64,000 nt of DNA from Polyangia bacterium (GCA_030430565.1 JAUIKS010000025.1:1-64000), one strand, 5' to 3'. Counted from the stretch's first letter, positions 44,638-53,138 are shown. Numbers and translations are program-made. Notes: generated by a model not told the origin, from the letters alone.

Positions 44638-45330
44638 TCAGCGGCGGAACGGGAGCGTGTTCATGCTCTCGACGATCATGTCGTCGGCGTTGCACGCCTC
44701 GCGAAACTCTCGCCACCGCGCCAGGTGATCCTCGCCGGCGCGGGTGTGGGAAAATTCGTGCTCGCGCTCGCCGACCGGCAGCGCGCGCAGGGCTGGCTCG
44801 AGCATCTCGGCCGTGAACGCCGCCGGGTTGAGCAGCCACGCGATCGCGGGCGTCATCATGATCACGAAGCCGAGCAGCAGCGTGACGCGGGCGACGCCCC
44901 AGAACCCAGGGGCCCACGCGGCGTAGAACAGGACCGCGGTCGCCAGCGCGAGCGCGGTGATCATCGCCGCCGCGCGCTGCTGGCTGTGCTCGGGCGAGTC
45001 ATCGACGCGACGGGCCGTGCTGCGGATCGAGCCGATCAAGCGGATCGCGTGGCGTCGCGGCGCGTCGGGTGACATCGGCACCGGCTCGGTGAAGTGCTGC
45101 GTGCTCACGACGGCGCGGAACTCCCCACGCGCGACGCTGACGCGGGTCCCGTCGAGCATGCCGGAGAGCGAGGTCTTCGAAGTCTTGTAGCCGGCGGAGG
45201 CGGGGAAGTGCTGCCGGATCAAGCGCTCGACGCAGGTCGCGAGCGCGGCCCGGGCTTGCGTCGCCTGCTCTGAGGTCCATCTGGCGGAGCGACGGGACCA
45301 GAGGAAGCGCTCATCGTCACGTCCAGACAT
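44638..45330 (-). CDS. Two-helix membrane protein of unknown function
   Basis: A 230-residue protein starting at ATG 45330 (TAGCCT lies 7 nt upstream; the longer frame to 45609 is not needed). The first 125 residues are soluble, and two adjacent helices follow (MITALALATAVLFYAAW and VTLLLGFVIMMTPAIAWLL), then a soluble tail rich in charged residues (ALPVGEREHEFSHTRAGEDHLARWREF). The N- and C-terminal parts both face the cytoplasm in this topology. No family is recognised. The gene at 43365 lies 103 bp downstream on the same strand. Confidence 0.7.
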   Translation of the reverse strand: MSGRDDERFLWSRRSARWTSEQATQARAALATCVERLIRQHFPASAGYKTSKTSLSGMLDGTRVSVARGEFRAVVSTQHFTEPVPMSPDAPRRHAIRLIGSIRSTARRVDDSPEHSQQRAAAMITALALATAVLFYAAWAPGFWGVARVTLLLGFVIMMTPAIAWLLNPAAFTAEMLEPALRALPVGEREHEFSHTRAGEDHLARWREFREACNADDMIVESMNTLPFRR

Positions 45331-45717
45331 AGAATTTAGGCTACCTGCACCGCGGGGGGGAGCCAACCATTTGTGTCCGTTTGGCCATCTTGCATCCAGC
45401 GCCGCGCCGGCGCGCGAGCCCGCGCGAGCCTCGGTCCGGCTCCGCGCGTGCGTGCATGTGGGACGCGTCATCCGGTCCACGGTGTCCTGTACGCGGGACG
45501 CACTCGCGCCGAAATTGCGGGCTCGATTTGGTTGCCGTTGGCGCGTGTAGCTACACCGCAGTCGCCGACCCGCTGCGCTGTGCTCGCATGGTTGACAGGT
45601 CACATCCATCGGCAGGAAGATGCGAGGCGATCACGGTCGCGTTCGCGAGCGCGATCGCTAGGAGAGGCGCTCGCACGGACGCGAGGCGCTGGGCACACAA
45701 CACAAGGAGCGGTGAAG
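45331..45717. other. Intergenic region of 387 bp between divergent genes
   Basis: No gene seen. It should hold promoters for both neighbours. A TTGACA sits at 45592-45597 but no convincing -10 follows at 16-18 bp. An AAGGAG ribosome site for the ArdA-like gene lies at 45704-45709. Confidence 0.5.
45338..45343 (-). promoter_or_regulatory. -10-like hexamer TAGCCT
   Basis: TAGCCT ends 7 nt before the ATG at 45330. Confidence 0.45.
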
Positions 45718-46230
45718 ATGGTGCAATACGTTGATCCTGACGCGGAGCCAGAGGGGGGCGCGACGGAGCGCGACGGGTGCGCGCAGCGGCGCGACGAAGG
45801 CGCCTCCGAGCGGCGACGTCGCCTACAGACCGACGAGTTCGCGGTCGATCTCTCCGATCTCGAGGGCCGCGATGAAGCTGCTCCCGGGCCGGAGGACCTC
45901 AGCTCGACCTACGCGACAGGCTGCGAGGCCGCGTCACCGGGGCTCATCCGTCGGCTCCACGGCTACTTCGGCGGCGACGCGCGGCGCGTGCACGCGGCGA
46001 TCGACGGGTACCGCGGTCTGTACGCGAGCGTCGGCGCGTACGTGTCCCAGTGCCTCGACAGCGACGGCGTGGCGGAGTGGCTGCTCCCCTACATCGACCA
46101 CGAGGCGATCGGTCGAGACTGGACGCTCGGCGGCACGATCTGGACGCTCCCGGAGGAGCTCCACGATCGCCAGCACGAGCGCACGCCGCGTGAGGGGCTC
46201 ACGCGCGGCGTGCACGTGTTCGTCGGCTGA
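45718..46230 (+). CDS. ArdA-like antirestriction family protein
   Basis: A 170-residue acidic protein, the size of ArdA. ArdA proteins mimic DNA and block type I restriction enzymes. The evidence is the C-terminal half: a segment like ASVGAYVSQCLDSDG followed by LLPYIDHEAIGRDWTLGGTIW, and a final GVHVFVG. This matches the ArdA pattern of an acidic helix, Y(I/F)D.EA.ARDL, a gap, and a terminal VYVF. The N-terminal third (Asp/Glu/Arg-rich, no similarity seen) diverges from typical ArdA, so the protein may be a chromosomal relative with another role. Start ATG 45718 with AAGGAG 8 nt upstream. No mobile-element genes are adjacent. Confidence 0.55.
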   Translation: MVQYVDPDAEPEGGATERDGCAQRRDEGASERRRRLQTDEFAVDLSDLEGRDEAAPGPEDLSSTYATGCEAASPGLIRRLHGYFGGDARRVHAAIDGYRGLYASVGAYVSQCLDSDGVAEWLLPYIDHEAIGRDWTLGGTIWTLPEELHDRQHERTPREGLTRGVHVFVG

Positions 46231-46269
46231 GCGGATCGTTAAAATGACCCTTTGGACATGTCGTTGCGT

Positions 46270-46827
46270 CTAGCGCCGCCACGTCCAGCCGCTCGCGCCG
46301 GGGCGCGAGCGCAGCATCTCGAAGAACTGCGCGCCGCTGATGAGCTGCGCCTCTAGCTGGCCGAAGCCGATCGTGTCGCCGACCTCGACCTTCACGCGTG
46401 TTCCGGGTCGCAGCGCCTGGTGGTTGACGTGTGTCCCGTTCGAGGAGCGCTGGTCGCACAGGTACATGAGCCCGCGCGGGCCGACCAGGAAGTGCGCGTG
46501 CAGCTTCGAGATGTACGAGAGCCGGAGCACGATGTCGCAGTTCTGCGCCCGGCCGACGCTGATCCGATCCGGGAACGGGTTCCCGGGTCGCTTTTGCACG
46601 GGGGCGACGCGCCACGACGCGTCGAAGGCGGCGCCGTCTTCGAAGAACTCCCCGTCGTCGCCACGCGCCGGCATCTTCACGAACACGGTCTGGTACTGGA
46701 TATCCTCGTCCCACTCATCGTCGACCTTCGACGGTGACTTGAGCAGGTACAGCGAGCCAAACTTGCGCACGAAGCCGGCCTCGTCGAGTTTGCGCGCCGC
46801 CTGACGATAATCATCGACCGGTTTCAC
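46270..46827 (-). CDS. FHA-domain phosphothreonine-binding protein
   Basis: A 185-residue soluble protein. Residues about 85-165 form an FHA domain: ISVGRAQNCDIVL, YISKLHAHFLV, LCDQRSSNGTHVNHQAL, then VEVGDTIGFG. The conserved phosphopeptide-binding residues (GR, S..HA, SSNGT) are present, though K replaces the usual RxH spacing in SKLHA. FHA proteins read phosphothreonine marks made by Hanks-type kinases, and three such kinases are encoded within 40 kb. The N-terminal 80 residues are an unrecognised extension. GTG start supported by TAGACT 6 nt upstream. Convergent with the ArdA-like gene. Confidence 0.9.
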   Translation of the reverse strand: MKPVDDYRQAARKLDEAGFVRKFGSLYLLKSPSKVDDEWDEDIQYQTVFVKMPARGDDGEFFEDGAAFDASWRVAPVQKRPGNPFPDRISVGRAQNCDIVLRLSYISKLHAHFLVGPRGLMYLCDQRSSNGTHVNHQALRPGTRVKVEVGDTIGFGQLEAQLISGAQFFEMLRSRPGASGWTWRR

Positions 46828-46833
46828 GGGGTC

Positions 46834-46839
46834 AGTCTA
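46834..46839 (-). promoter_or_regulatory. -10-like hexamer TAGACT
   Basis: TAGACT ends exactly 6 nt before the GTG at 46827. Confidence 0.55.
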
Positions 46840-47106
46840 GCACCCGCACGCGGACCGCTCGGCCCGAAACTCCGGACATGTCGGTGCAGGCGCGATCCTC
46901 CTGGGCGCGGCGCTTGGGCGTTCGCGAGCGCGCGTTCGCGAGCGGGGGTGCGCGGCTGCGGCCGCGTCGGGGCCGGGGCGCGGTGATCCTCGTTGGGGGA
47001 TATGGACACACTCGCGCCCGTTCGCGCATGATCGCCATCGACCGTCAGGCGCGGCGCGCAGGGCAGGCGAGACCAGCAAAACCATCGGCGGCAGGAATCG
47101 ATCAGC

Positions 47107-47886
47107 ATGACAATTGGACACACCATCATCGGCAGCGGATCCCAGGGCGTACTCGTGCTTCACGGCTGGATGGGCGACTTCACCGTGTTCAACCCGATGC
47201 TCCCGTACCTCGACACCGGGAGCTTCACGTACGCCTTTCTCGACTACCGCGGGTACGGGAGGTCGCGCGAGCAGGCGGGCGAGCACACGATGAAGGAGAT
47301 CTCGGCGGACGCGATCGCGCTCGCCGACGAGCTGGGCTGGGACAAGTTCCACGTCGTCGGTCACTCGATGGGCGGAATGGCCGTGCAGCGCGTCGCCGTC
47401 GACGCCGGCGCGCGCGTGCGCAGCGGCGTGTGCATCACCCCGGTGCCGGCGGCGGGGGTGCCCTTCGACGAGCAGGGCTGGGGCCTGTTCTCGGGCGCGG
47501 CGGACAGCGATGACAACCGCCGGATGATCCTCGACATCACCACCGGCAACCGGCTCTCGGGGCAGTGGCTCGACTGGATGGTCCGGGCCTCCCGCGAGAC
47601 GACCACGCGTGACGCCTTCGCCGACTACCTGATCGCGTGGGCGAAGACCAACTTCCTCGAGGAGGCCAACGGGCTCAAGACGCCGCTGCTGGTCATGCCC
47701 GGGGAGCACGACCCCGCGCTCAGCGAGGCGGTCATCAAGCAGACCTTCATGGAGTGGTACCCCAACGCGACGCTGCACGTGCTGCGCAACGCGGGGCACT
47801 ACCCGATGCAGGAGACGCCGGTGCACCTGGCGACCGTGATGGAGGCCTTCATGCGCGAGCGCGGCGGCCAGCAGGCCGCGAGTTAA
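47107..47886 (+). CDS. Alpha/beta hydrolase
   Basis: A 259-residue soluble alpha/beta hydrolase of usual length. The oxyanion-hole motif is HGWMGD (19-24), the nucleophile elbow is GHSMGG with Ser87, the acid is in MPGEHDPA, and the catalytic His is in NAGHYPMQE. DYRGYGRS (47-53) is the usual strand-4 motif. The substrate is not predictable; esterases, lactonases and C-C hydrolases share this fold. Start ATG 47107 with GGCAGGAA upstream. It is transcribed alone, with 279 bp of gene-free sequence before it. Confidence 0.92.
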   Translation: MTIGHTIIGSGSQGVLVLHGWMGDFTVFNPMLPYLDTGSFTYAFLDYRGYGRSREQAGEHTMKEISADAIALADELGWDKFHVVGHSMGGMAVQRVAVDAGARVRSGVCITPVPAAGVPFDEQGWGLFSGAADSDDNRRMILDITTGNRLSGQWLDWMVRASRETTTRDAFADYLIAWAKTNFLEEANGLKTPLLVMPGEHDPALSEAVIKQTFMEWYPNATLHVLRNAGHYPMQETPVHLATVMEAFMRERGGQQAAS

Positions 47887-48011
47887 CTCGTCGTCTCTGG
47901 GGCGCCGCGCGGTTTCGGTCGCGCCGCGTGAACGCGCGCGCGCGCGTCGGGCCGCGAGCGCGCGCGCGCTCCTCGGGGGCGCGCGTGCCCACGGCGCGGC
48001 TCAGCTGGCAG

Positions 48012-48017
48012 TAGGAT
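48012..48017 (+). promoter_or_regulatory. -10-like hexamer TAGGAT
   Basis: TAGGAT ends exactly 6 nt before the GTG at 48024 and favours it over the next codon, ATG. Confidence 0.5.
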
Positions 48018-48023
48018 GTTCGC

Positions 48024-48350
48024 GTGATGGTCTTGGACGAAGTACGCGCGCGGCGGCTGCACCCCCGCCTGCACCTCTCATCGCTCGGCCTTGCGCTCGG
48101 CCTTGCGCTCACGCTGCCTTGCTGCGCGAGCTCTGGCGCGCCGCCGACGGCGAACCCCGGCGCGACCTATGAGGTCACGGGCGACAACCCCAACTACGAC
48201 AGCGGGTGCGCCCAGGGCAGCCCGACGGGCAAGCTCGTACGCAAGCAGCGCTTCAAGCTCGTGAGCGTGAAGGACGGCTGCTGGCTGATCGAGTTCGACG
48301 ACCAGACCGAGACCTATATCCGCCCCGAGCGCGTCAAGCTGGCGGAGTAG
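48024..48350 (+). CDS. Small exported lipoprotein-like protein
   Basis: A 108-residue exported protein with a long N-region and a hydrophobic core (LGLALGLALTL) ending PCCASSG; Cys33 or Cys34 may be lipidated. The mature part is about 70 residues with two Cys (DSGCAQG, DGCWLI) that may form a disulfide, and an SH3-like feel (KLVRKQRFKLVSVKDGCWLIEFDD, given here only as a pattern). No family is recognised. It is convergent with the propeller lipoprotein, stops 29 bp apart. Confidence 0.68.
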   Translation: MMVLDEVRARRLHPRLHLSSLGLALGLALTLPCCASSGAPPTANPGATYEVTGDNPNYDSGCAQGSPTGKLVRKQRFKLVSVKDGCWLIEFDDQTETYIRPERVKLAE

Positions 48351-48379
48351 ACCTGCCGTAGCGGTCAGGTTCAAGTCGC

Positions 48380-49363
48380 TCACGGCGGGATCAGGTTCAA
48401 GGTGCGCGGACGAGCGAGCGCGTGCTCCTCGGCCGCGACCAGCGTGGTCACGGAGAGCGCCATCGGCCCGGCGTGGCGCTGCAGGCCGGTGAGCAGCAGG
48501 ACGCCCTCGTCGCAGAGCACGTAGAGCGCGCCCGACCGGCCGAGCTCGAGGTCGATCGGCGCGGTGAGCTGGGGATCGTCGGCGACGATCGTGTCGAGCT
48601 TGCTGCGCGTGTCGAGCTCGTAGCGGACGATCTGATCGCGCTGGTGGTCCGCGACGTACAAGAGCCCGTCGGTCCCGAGCGCGAGCCCGGTCGCGGCGCC
48701 GAGCTCGTCCTCGTCGCCGAAGCTCTCGAGCAGCTCGTCGCGCTCGAGATCCCAGAGCTGCAGCGCGCCGCCTCGCGCCGGCCCGCGCATCGCCGCGACC
48801 AGGACCAAGCCCGAGGGGAGGAACAGGAAGTCGTGGGGGTCGACGAGCCGGGCCGCGGCGAGCTCGCCGAGGAGCCGCCCGGCGCCCTCGCGCTCCTCGA
48901 GCACCACGATGTTGCGGCTGTCGTTGCCGAGGACGTAGAGCAGGTCGTCGACGAAGTGCAGCTCGACCGGCTCCTCGAGCCACCAGGTGTCGCGATAAAA
49001 CAGCGAGACAGGCTCACCGGTCACGCCGTCGTAGCGGTAGATCGTCGAGCTGTCGAAGTGCGCGACGTAGAGCAGCCCGTCGTGGTGCACGCGCGCGCTC
49101 GAGGGTCGCGTGAGCGGCTGCTCCCCCGGCAGCGGCGTCGAGAGGAGCGCGCCCGAGGCGCTGTCGAAGCGCAGGACCCGGTCTGAGTCGCGGTCGCTGA
49201 GCAGCAGGTCCCCGTCGCCCGCCCGCGGCCCGCAGCGCGTCATGTCGACGCAGGTGGCGAGCGGCGCGAGCTCGTCGGACGACGCGTCGATCGTGGCCTC
49301 GCCCTGGCAGCCCGCGAGCGTGAGCCCGAGGACCGCGAGCGCGAGGAGACGAGGCACCACCAC
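48380..49363 (-). CDS. Beta-propeller lipoprotein (NHL/SMP-30-like)
   Basis: A 327-residue lipoprotein (lipobox LTLAGC, Cys19). The first of three GTG codons (49363) is chosen because TACGCT lies exactly 6 nt upstream; TTG at 49366 is the only longer option. The mature protein has about six propeller blades with motifs such as DLLLSDRDSDRVLRFD, LLYVAHFDSSTIYRYD, LLYVLGNDSRNIVVL, LLYVADHQRDQIVRYE and ALYVLCDEGVLLL. This pattern is typical of NHL or SMP-30-type propellers. Such lipoproteins usually serve as binding scaffolds or lactonase-like enzymes; no metal-site residues are obvious. Confidence 0.85.
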   Translation of the reverse strand: MVVPRLLALAVLGLTLAGCQGEATIDASSDELAPLATCVDMTRCGPRAGDGDLLLSDRDSDRVLRFDSASGALLSTPLPGEQPLTRPSSARVHHDGLLYVAHFDSSTIYRYDGVTGEPVSLFYRDTWWLEEPVELHFVDDLLYVLGNDSRNIVVLEEREGAGRLLGELAAARLVDPHDFLFLPSGLVLVAAMRGPARGGALQLWDLERDELLESFGDEDELGAATGLALGTDGLLYVADHQRDQIVRYELDTRSKLDTIVADDPQLTAPIDLELGRSGALYVLCDEGVLLLTGLQRHAGPMALSVTTLVAAEEHALARPRTLNLIPP

Positions 49364-49369
49364 CAAGCC

Positions 49370-49375
49370 AGCGTA
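49370..49375 (-). promoter_or_regulatory. -10-like hexamer TACGCT
   Basis: TACGCT ends exactly 6 nt before the GTG at 49363. Confidence 0.5.
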
Positions 49376-49472
49376 ACACGGGGGTGACAGCGAGGTGACA
49401 CGGCGCGCGCCGGCGTCTCGAGAGCGCGCGCCTTGAGGCGCGCCAGGATCGAGCTGTCATTTCGGTCATGTC

Positions 49473-49901
49473 TTATCGCGCGGGATCGAGCCCCGGCGCG
49501 GGCTCGCGCAGCAGCGCGCGGAGGCGGGCGCGCTCGGGGATCCCGAGCCGCTCGCCGAGCCAGCTCGCCAGCGGCGCGGCGTCCTCGAACGCGCGCCGCT
49601 CCGGGTGCGCCGCCTCGCGGATCATGCGGTTGATCTGCAGCGCGACGACGGCGCTCAGCGGCAGCAGCGTGCCGGTCCGCAGCAGCCGGCGCTCGTCCTT
49701 CATCGTCGCGACGTAGGCGTCGACGACGTCGGGGGGGAACACCCTCGCGCCGCGCAGATCGACGAAGCAGACGTACTCGCCCTCGACCCGGTCGATGACG
49801 GCGTCGTGGTCGCGGCCCCACTCGATCGCCTCCTCGACCGAGACCGGCGACCAGATCGCGATCTCGACGAGCCGGCCGACGCGGTTGGCGACGCGGTACA
49901 T
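49473..49901 (-). CDS. SpoIIAA/STAS-like small protein
   Basis: A 142-residue soluble protein starting at ATG 49901 (TACACT lies exactly 6 nt upstream; the longer frame to 50195 is rejected). The order of strands and helices (YVCFVDLRGARVFPPDVVDAYVATM, then LQINRMIREA...RRAFEDAAPLASWL) recalls SpoIIAA-like STAS folds widespread in myxobacteria, where they are candidates for regulatory partners of other proteins. The assignment is from pattern only. It is divergent from the kinase gene at 50062. Confidence 0.7.
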   Translation of the reverse strand: MYRVANRVGRLVEIAIWSPVSVEEAIEWGRDHDAVIDRVEGEYVCFVDLRGARVFPPDVVDAYVATMKDERRLLRTGTLLPLSAVVALQINRMIREAAHPERRAFEDAAPLASWLGERLGIPERARLRALLREPAPGLDPAR

Positions 49902-49907
49902 GATCAA

Positions 49908-49913
49908 AGTGTA
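49908..49913 (-). promoter_or_regulatory. -10-like hexamer TACACT
   Basis: TACACT ends exactly 6 nt before the ATG at 49901. It is part of a small inverted repeat, CAAAG-TGTAG-CTTTG at 49905-49919. Confidence 0.55.
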
Positions 49914-50047
49914 GCTTTGAACATGTCTATAGAAGCTGCCGCCAACGATCGAGGCGCGCGCCCCTGCACCCGCCCTCGCGCGGAATCGCGGCGCCGGCGC
50001 GGCCTCGAGCGGCGGTCGTCGGAGGTCATGCCGCGCGCCCCATGGTG

Positions 50048-50053
50048 TAGGCT
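50048..50053 (+). promoter_or_regulatory. -10-like hexamer TAGGCT
   Basis: TAGGCT ends 8 nt before the GTG at 50062. Confidence 0.4.
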
Positions 50054-50061
50054 GGCGAGGC

Positions 50062-52110
50062 GTGAAGAAGACCTTGCCCTGGCACAAGAGACGTCGACGG
50101 GCGCGCTCTGTCAGCGACTCGCGCGGCGGGAGCTCCCGGACGACGCCGCTGCCCGAGCCGGACGCGACGCGCGTCGCCGACGCGGCGGGCTTCAACGATC
50201 TCGCGCGCTACTGCGCCGAGATCGGCATCTCGCCGCGGGTGAGCCCGGGTCTCGACGAGGACGGCCCCGAGGTCGATCTCGAGGGCGAGCGGCGCTACTC
50301 GATCGGCGATGAGCTCGGGCGAGGCGGCGGCGGCGTCGTGCGCCTCGCGGCCGACCGCAACCTCCGACGCTCGGTCGCCCTCAAGTCGCTCGCGCGGGAG
50401 CACAGCGAGAGCGCCTTGCACGTGCAGGCGTTCCTCGAGGAGGCCATCATCACCGGCGGGCTCGAGCACCCGAACATCGTGCCGGCCTACGAGCTCGGCG
50501 TGCGCCCCGGCGAGGGCCTGTTCTACACGATGAAGCGCCTCGACGGGCAGACCCTGTCGCACATCCTGGAGCGCCTGCGCGAGCGCGACCAAGAGTACGT
50601 CGAGCACTTCACGCTGTACCGTCTGCTCGGCTTCTTCATCGAGATCTGTCGCGCGCTGATCTACGCGCACGGGCGCGGCGTGATCCACAGCGACCTCAAG
50701 CCCGAGAACGTGGTGATCGGCGCCTACGGCGAGGTCACCGTCGTGGACTGGGGGCTCGCGCAGGTGCTCGGGCCCGACGGCGTCCACCAGGCCCGCGCGC
50801 GCATGCGGGCCGGGACGCCCGAGTACATGGCGCCCGAGCAGATCACCCACGAGGGTCGCGAGCTCGACGCGCGCGTCGACGTCTGGGCGCTCGGCGTGAT
50901 CCTCTACGAGCTGCTCACGCTCACCCAGCCCTTCGTCGGGGAGAGCGCCCGCGAGACCGCGGCGAAGGCCCTGCTCGAGCCCCTCGAGCCGCCCTCCGAG
51001 CGCGCGCCGAGGCGCCCGATCCCGAAGGCGATCGAGGAGGTCGTCGCGCGCGCGCTGCACAAGCAGCCCGAGTTTCGCTACGTCTCCGTCGCCGAGATGC
51101 TCTGGGACATCGACGCCTACCTCGCCGGCGCGCGCGAGCAGATGCGACAGGCGGAGCTGGCCCAGCGGACGGTTGATCAAATCGAGACGATCCTCGCGGG
51201 GGTCTCGAGCGTCGAGCGTGACCTCGAGCTCTTGGAGAAGGCCGCGGGCGTCGAGCCGGACGAGGACAGCCAGACCCTCGAGATGCAGCACGTGCTCGCG
51301 GACGCCTATCAGCAGGGCGTTCACCATCTGCGCCGCGCGTTTCGACTGGTCCGCCGGGCGCCGATGCTCGAGGAGTGCGCCGCCGGGCTCTACTGGCGGA
51401 TCTTCACCAACCTCTACCCCGGGCGCTCACAGGCGCCGAGGGTCCTGGCGCAGATCGGCAGCGACATGCTGATGACCCTCGGCGTGCACGCGCTCCCCTC
51501 GATCGTCCGCGTCGGCACCGAGCGCGCGCGCGTGCGCGGCCACGTGATCGACGACAGCGACAACCCGTGGCTGGCGATCGTGCGGACCCTGACCGAGTCG
51601 AGCAGCGGCGACGCGACGCGCCGCGGGATCTCGACCATCGCGCGCTTCGTCAGCCGCATCGCCTTCCTGCGCTCGATCCCGATGTTCGAGCGCATCCCCG
51701 ATCACAACCTGCTGCCGGTCTGCGAGGCCTGCGAGGAGCGCAGCTACGAGGTCGGCGAGGTGATCTTCGCCCAGGGCGAGCGAGGCGACGCGCTCTGCGT
51801 CATCGTCGACGGCTCCGTCTCGATCGTGCGCGACGGCGCGGAGCTCAACACCTGCGGGCCGCACAGCTGCGTGGGCGAGATCGCGGTGCTCGGCGAGACG
51901 ACGCGGACCGCCAGCGTGGTCGCGCGGACCCGGACCATCGGCCTCATCCTCGCGGCCGAACGCTTCCGCGCGATCGCGGTGGAGAACGGCGCGCTCGCCA
52001 TGGGCCTGGTCGCGATCCTCAACGAGCGCCTGCACGTCGCCATGGAGCGAGAGGCGGCGCTGCGCTCCCTCACCAACACCCTGCTCGAGCCCAAGCGCTC
52101 GAGCTCGTAG
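50062..52110 (+). CDS. Ser/Thr kinase-like protein with C-terminal cyclic-nucleotide-binding domain
   Basis: A 682-residue soluble protein. The kinase domain spans about 80-355: GRGGGGVVRLA, Lys108 in VALKSL, catalytic loop HSDLKPEN (HRD changed to HSD, 209-216), DWGLA in place of DFG (229-233), and AGTPEYMAPEQ. Asp, Asn and Lys needed for phosphotransfer remain, and DWG is common in bacterial kinases, so activity is likely. Residues about 360-540 are helical. Residues about 545-660 form a cNMP-binding domain of the CRP/PKA-R type (VGEVIFAQGERGDALCVIVDGSVSIV, CVGEIAVLGETTRTASV). The phosphate-binding segment GEIAVLGETTRTA retains the Arg-Thr. There is no membrane helix. It could link cyclic nucleotides to phosphorylation; note the cyclase-like gene at 5299. 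Confidence 0.93.
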   Translation: MKKTLPWHKRRRRARSVSDSRGGSSRTTPLPEPDATRVADAAGFNDLARYCAEIGISPRVSPGLDEDGPEVDLEGERRYSIGDELGRGGGGVVRLAADRNLRRSVALKSLAREHSESALHVQAFLEEAIITGGLEHPNIVPAYELGVRPGEGLFYTMKRLDGQTLSHILERLRERDQEYVEHFTLYRLLGFFIEICRALIYAHGRGVIHSDLKPENVVIGAYGEVTVVDWGLAQVLGPDGVHQARARMRAGTPEYMAPEQITHEGRELDARVDVWALGVILYELLTLTQPFVGESARETAAKALLEPLEPPSERAPRRPIPKAIEEVVARALHKQPEFRYVSVAEMLWDIDAYLAGAREQMRQAELAQRTVDQIETILAGVSSVERDLELLEKAAGVEPDEDSQTLEMQHVLADAYQQGVHHLRRAFRLVRRAPMLEECAAGLYWRIFTNLYPGRSQAPRVLAQIGSDMLMTLGVHALPSIVRVGTERARVRGHVIDDSDNPWLAIVRTLTESSSGDATRRGISTIARFVSRIAFLRSIPMFERIPDHNLLPVCEACEERSYEVGEVIFAQGERGDALCVIVDGSVSIVRDGAELNTCGPHSCVGEIAVLGETTRTASVVARTRTIGLILAAERFRAIAVENGALAMGLVAILNERLHVAMEREAALRSLTNTLLEPKRSSS

Positions 52111-52292
52111 TTCCCGTTGTCGATCGCGGGCGCTGTGCCGCGATTCGTCGTGTTGGTGATACACGCGGGGCTCTTGAATGAAGGCCGGGGGGCCTCCATG
52201 CGGGAGTCACGTGAACGACACCCTTCGGGCGCCGATCACATGCTTTTAAGTCCTCCTACGACCCCCCGCCCTCGGAGCGGACGCTGGTGCGG

Positions 52293-52298
52293 TAGGGT
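52293..52298 (+). promoter_or_regulatory. -10-like hexamer TAGGGT
   Basis: TAGGGT ends exactly 6 nt before the ATG at 52305. Confidence 0.45.
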
Positions 52299-52304
52299 CT
52301 ACCT

Positions 52305-53138
52305 ATGACCGACGCGCCGGCGATCATCGACGCCTGGATCCAGCACCCGACGCCCGCGTTCATGCGCGAGCCGATGTTCGCCACCTTGCTGCGCTGGATG
52401 GGCGTCGACCAGGTCCCGGAAGAGATCCCCCTCGAGATGACCATGGGGGCGCTCGACGCCGCCGGCGTCTCCCGGGCGCTCATCTCGGCGTGGTGGGGAC
52501 CCCGGGGCCCGCTGCTCTCCAACGATGAGGTCGCGGCCTGGGTCGGGCGCTACCCGGCGCGCCTCGTCGGCGTGGCCTCGGTGGACCTGCACCGACCGAT
52601 GGCGGCGGTCCGCGAGCTGCGGCGCTGCGTGAAGACGCTCGGCTTCCGCGCGCTGCGGGTCCTGCCGTGGCTGTGGGGGCTGCCCCCCGACGACCGCCGC
52701 TACTACCCGCTGTACGCCGAGTGCGTCGAGCTCGGCGTCCCCTTCTGCCTGCAGGTCGGCCACGCCGGGCCGCTGCTGCCTTCTGAGCCAGGTCGCCCGA
52801 TCCCCTATCTCGACACCGTGGCCGCCGAATTCCCCGAGCTCACGATCGTCGGCGGTCACATCGGCTACCCATGGACCGAGGAGATGATCGCCATGGCCAC
52901 GAAGTACCCGAACGTCTACATCGACACCTCGGCGTACAAGCCCAGCCGCTACCCGGCGCGGCTCGTCGAGTTCATGCGCGCGCACGGTCGGCGCAAGGTC
53001 CTGTTCGGCAGCAACTACCCGATGATCCTCCCGGGCGCCTGCCTGGTCGACGAGCAGCTGGAGGGCCTGGAGCTCGACGCCGAGGCCCGCGCGCTGTTTC
53101 TGCACGGCAACGCCGCGCGGGTCTTCGGACTCGAGTAG
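52305..53138 (+). CDS. Amidohydrolase-2 family protein (ACMSD-like TIM barrel)
   Basis: A 277-residue protein with the amidohydrolase-2 (TIM-barrel metal-dependent hydrolase) pattern: an early IIDAWIQHP in the place of the first D.H.H motif, GFRALRVLPW, QVGHAGP (metal-binding His), LTIVGGHIGYPW (second His) and KVLFGSNYPM near the end (the usual catalytic Asp reads Asn, so the metal site may be changed). Similar proteins include decarboxylases and lactone hydrolases such as ACMSD. The substrate is unknown. ATG start supported by TAGGGT 6 nt upstream. Confidence 0.87.
   Translation: MTDAPAIIDAWIQHPTPAFMREPMFATLLRWMGVDQVPEEIPLEMTMGALDAAGVSRALISAWWGPRGPLLSNDEVAAWVGRYPARLVGVASVDLHRPMAAVRELRRCVKTLGFRALRVLPWLWGLPPDDRRYYPLYAECVELGVPFCLQVGHAGPLLPSEPGRPIPYLDTVAAEFPELTIVGGHIGYPWTEEMIAMATKYPNVYIDTSAYKPSRYPARLVEFMRAHGRRKVLFGSNYPMILPGACLVDEQLEGLELDAEARALFLHGNAARVFGLE

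Noticed and set aside
45592-45597. TTGACA as a -35 element
   Set aside because: No TANNNT-type hexamer lies 16-18 bp downstream; the match may be chance.
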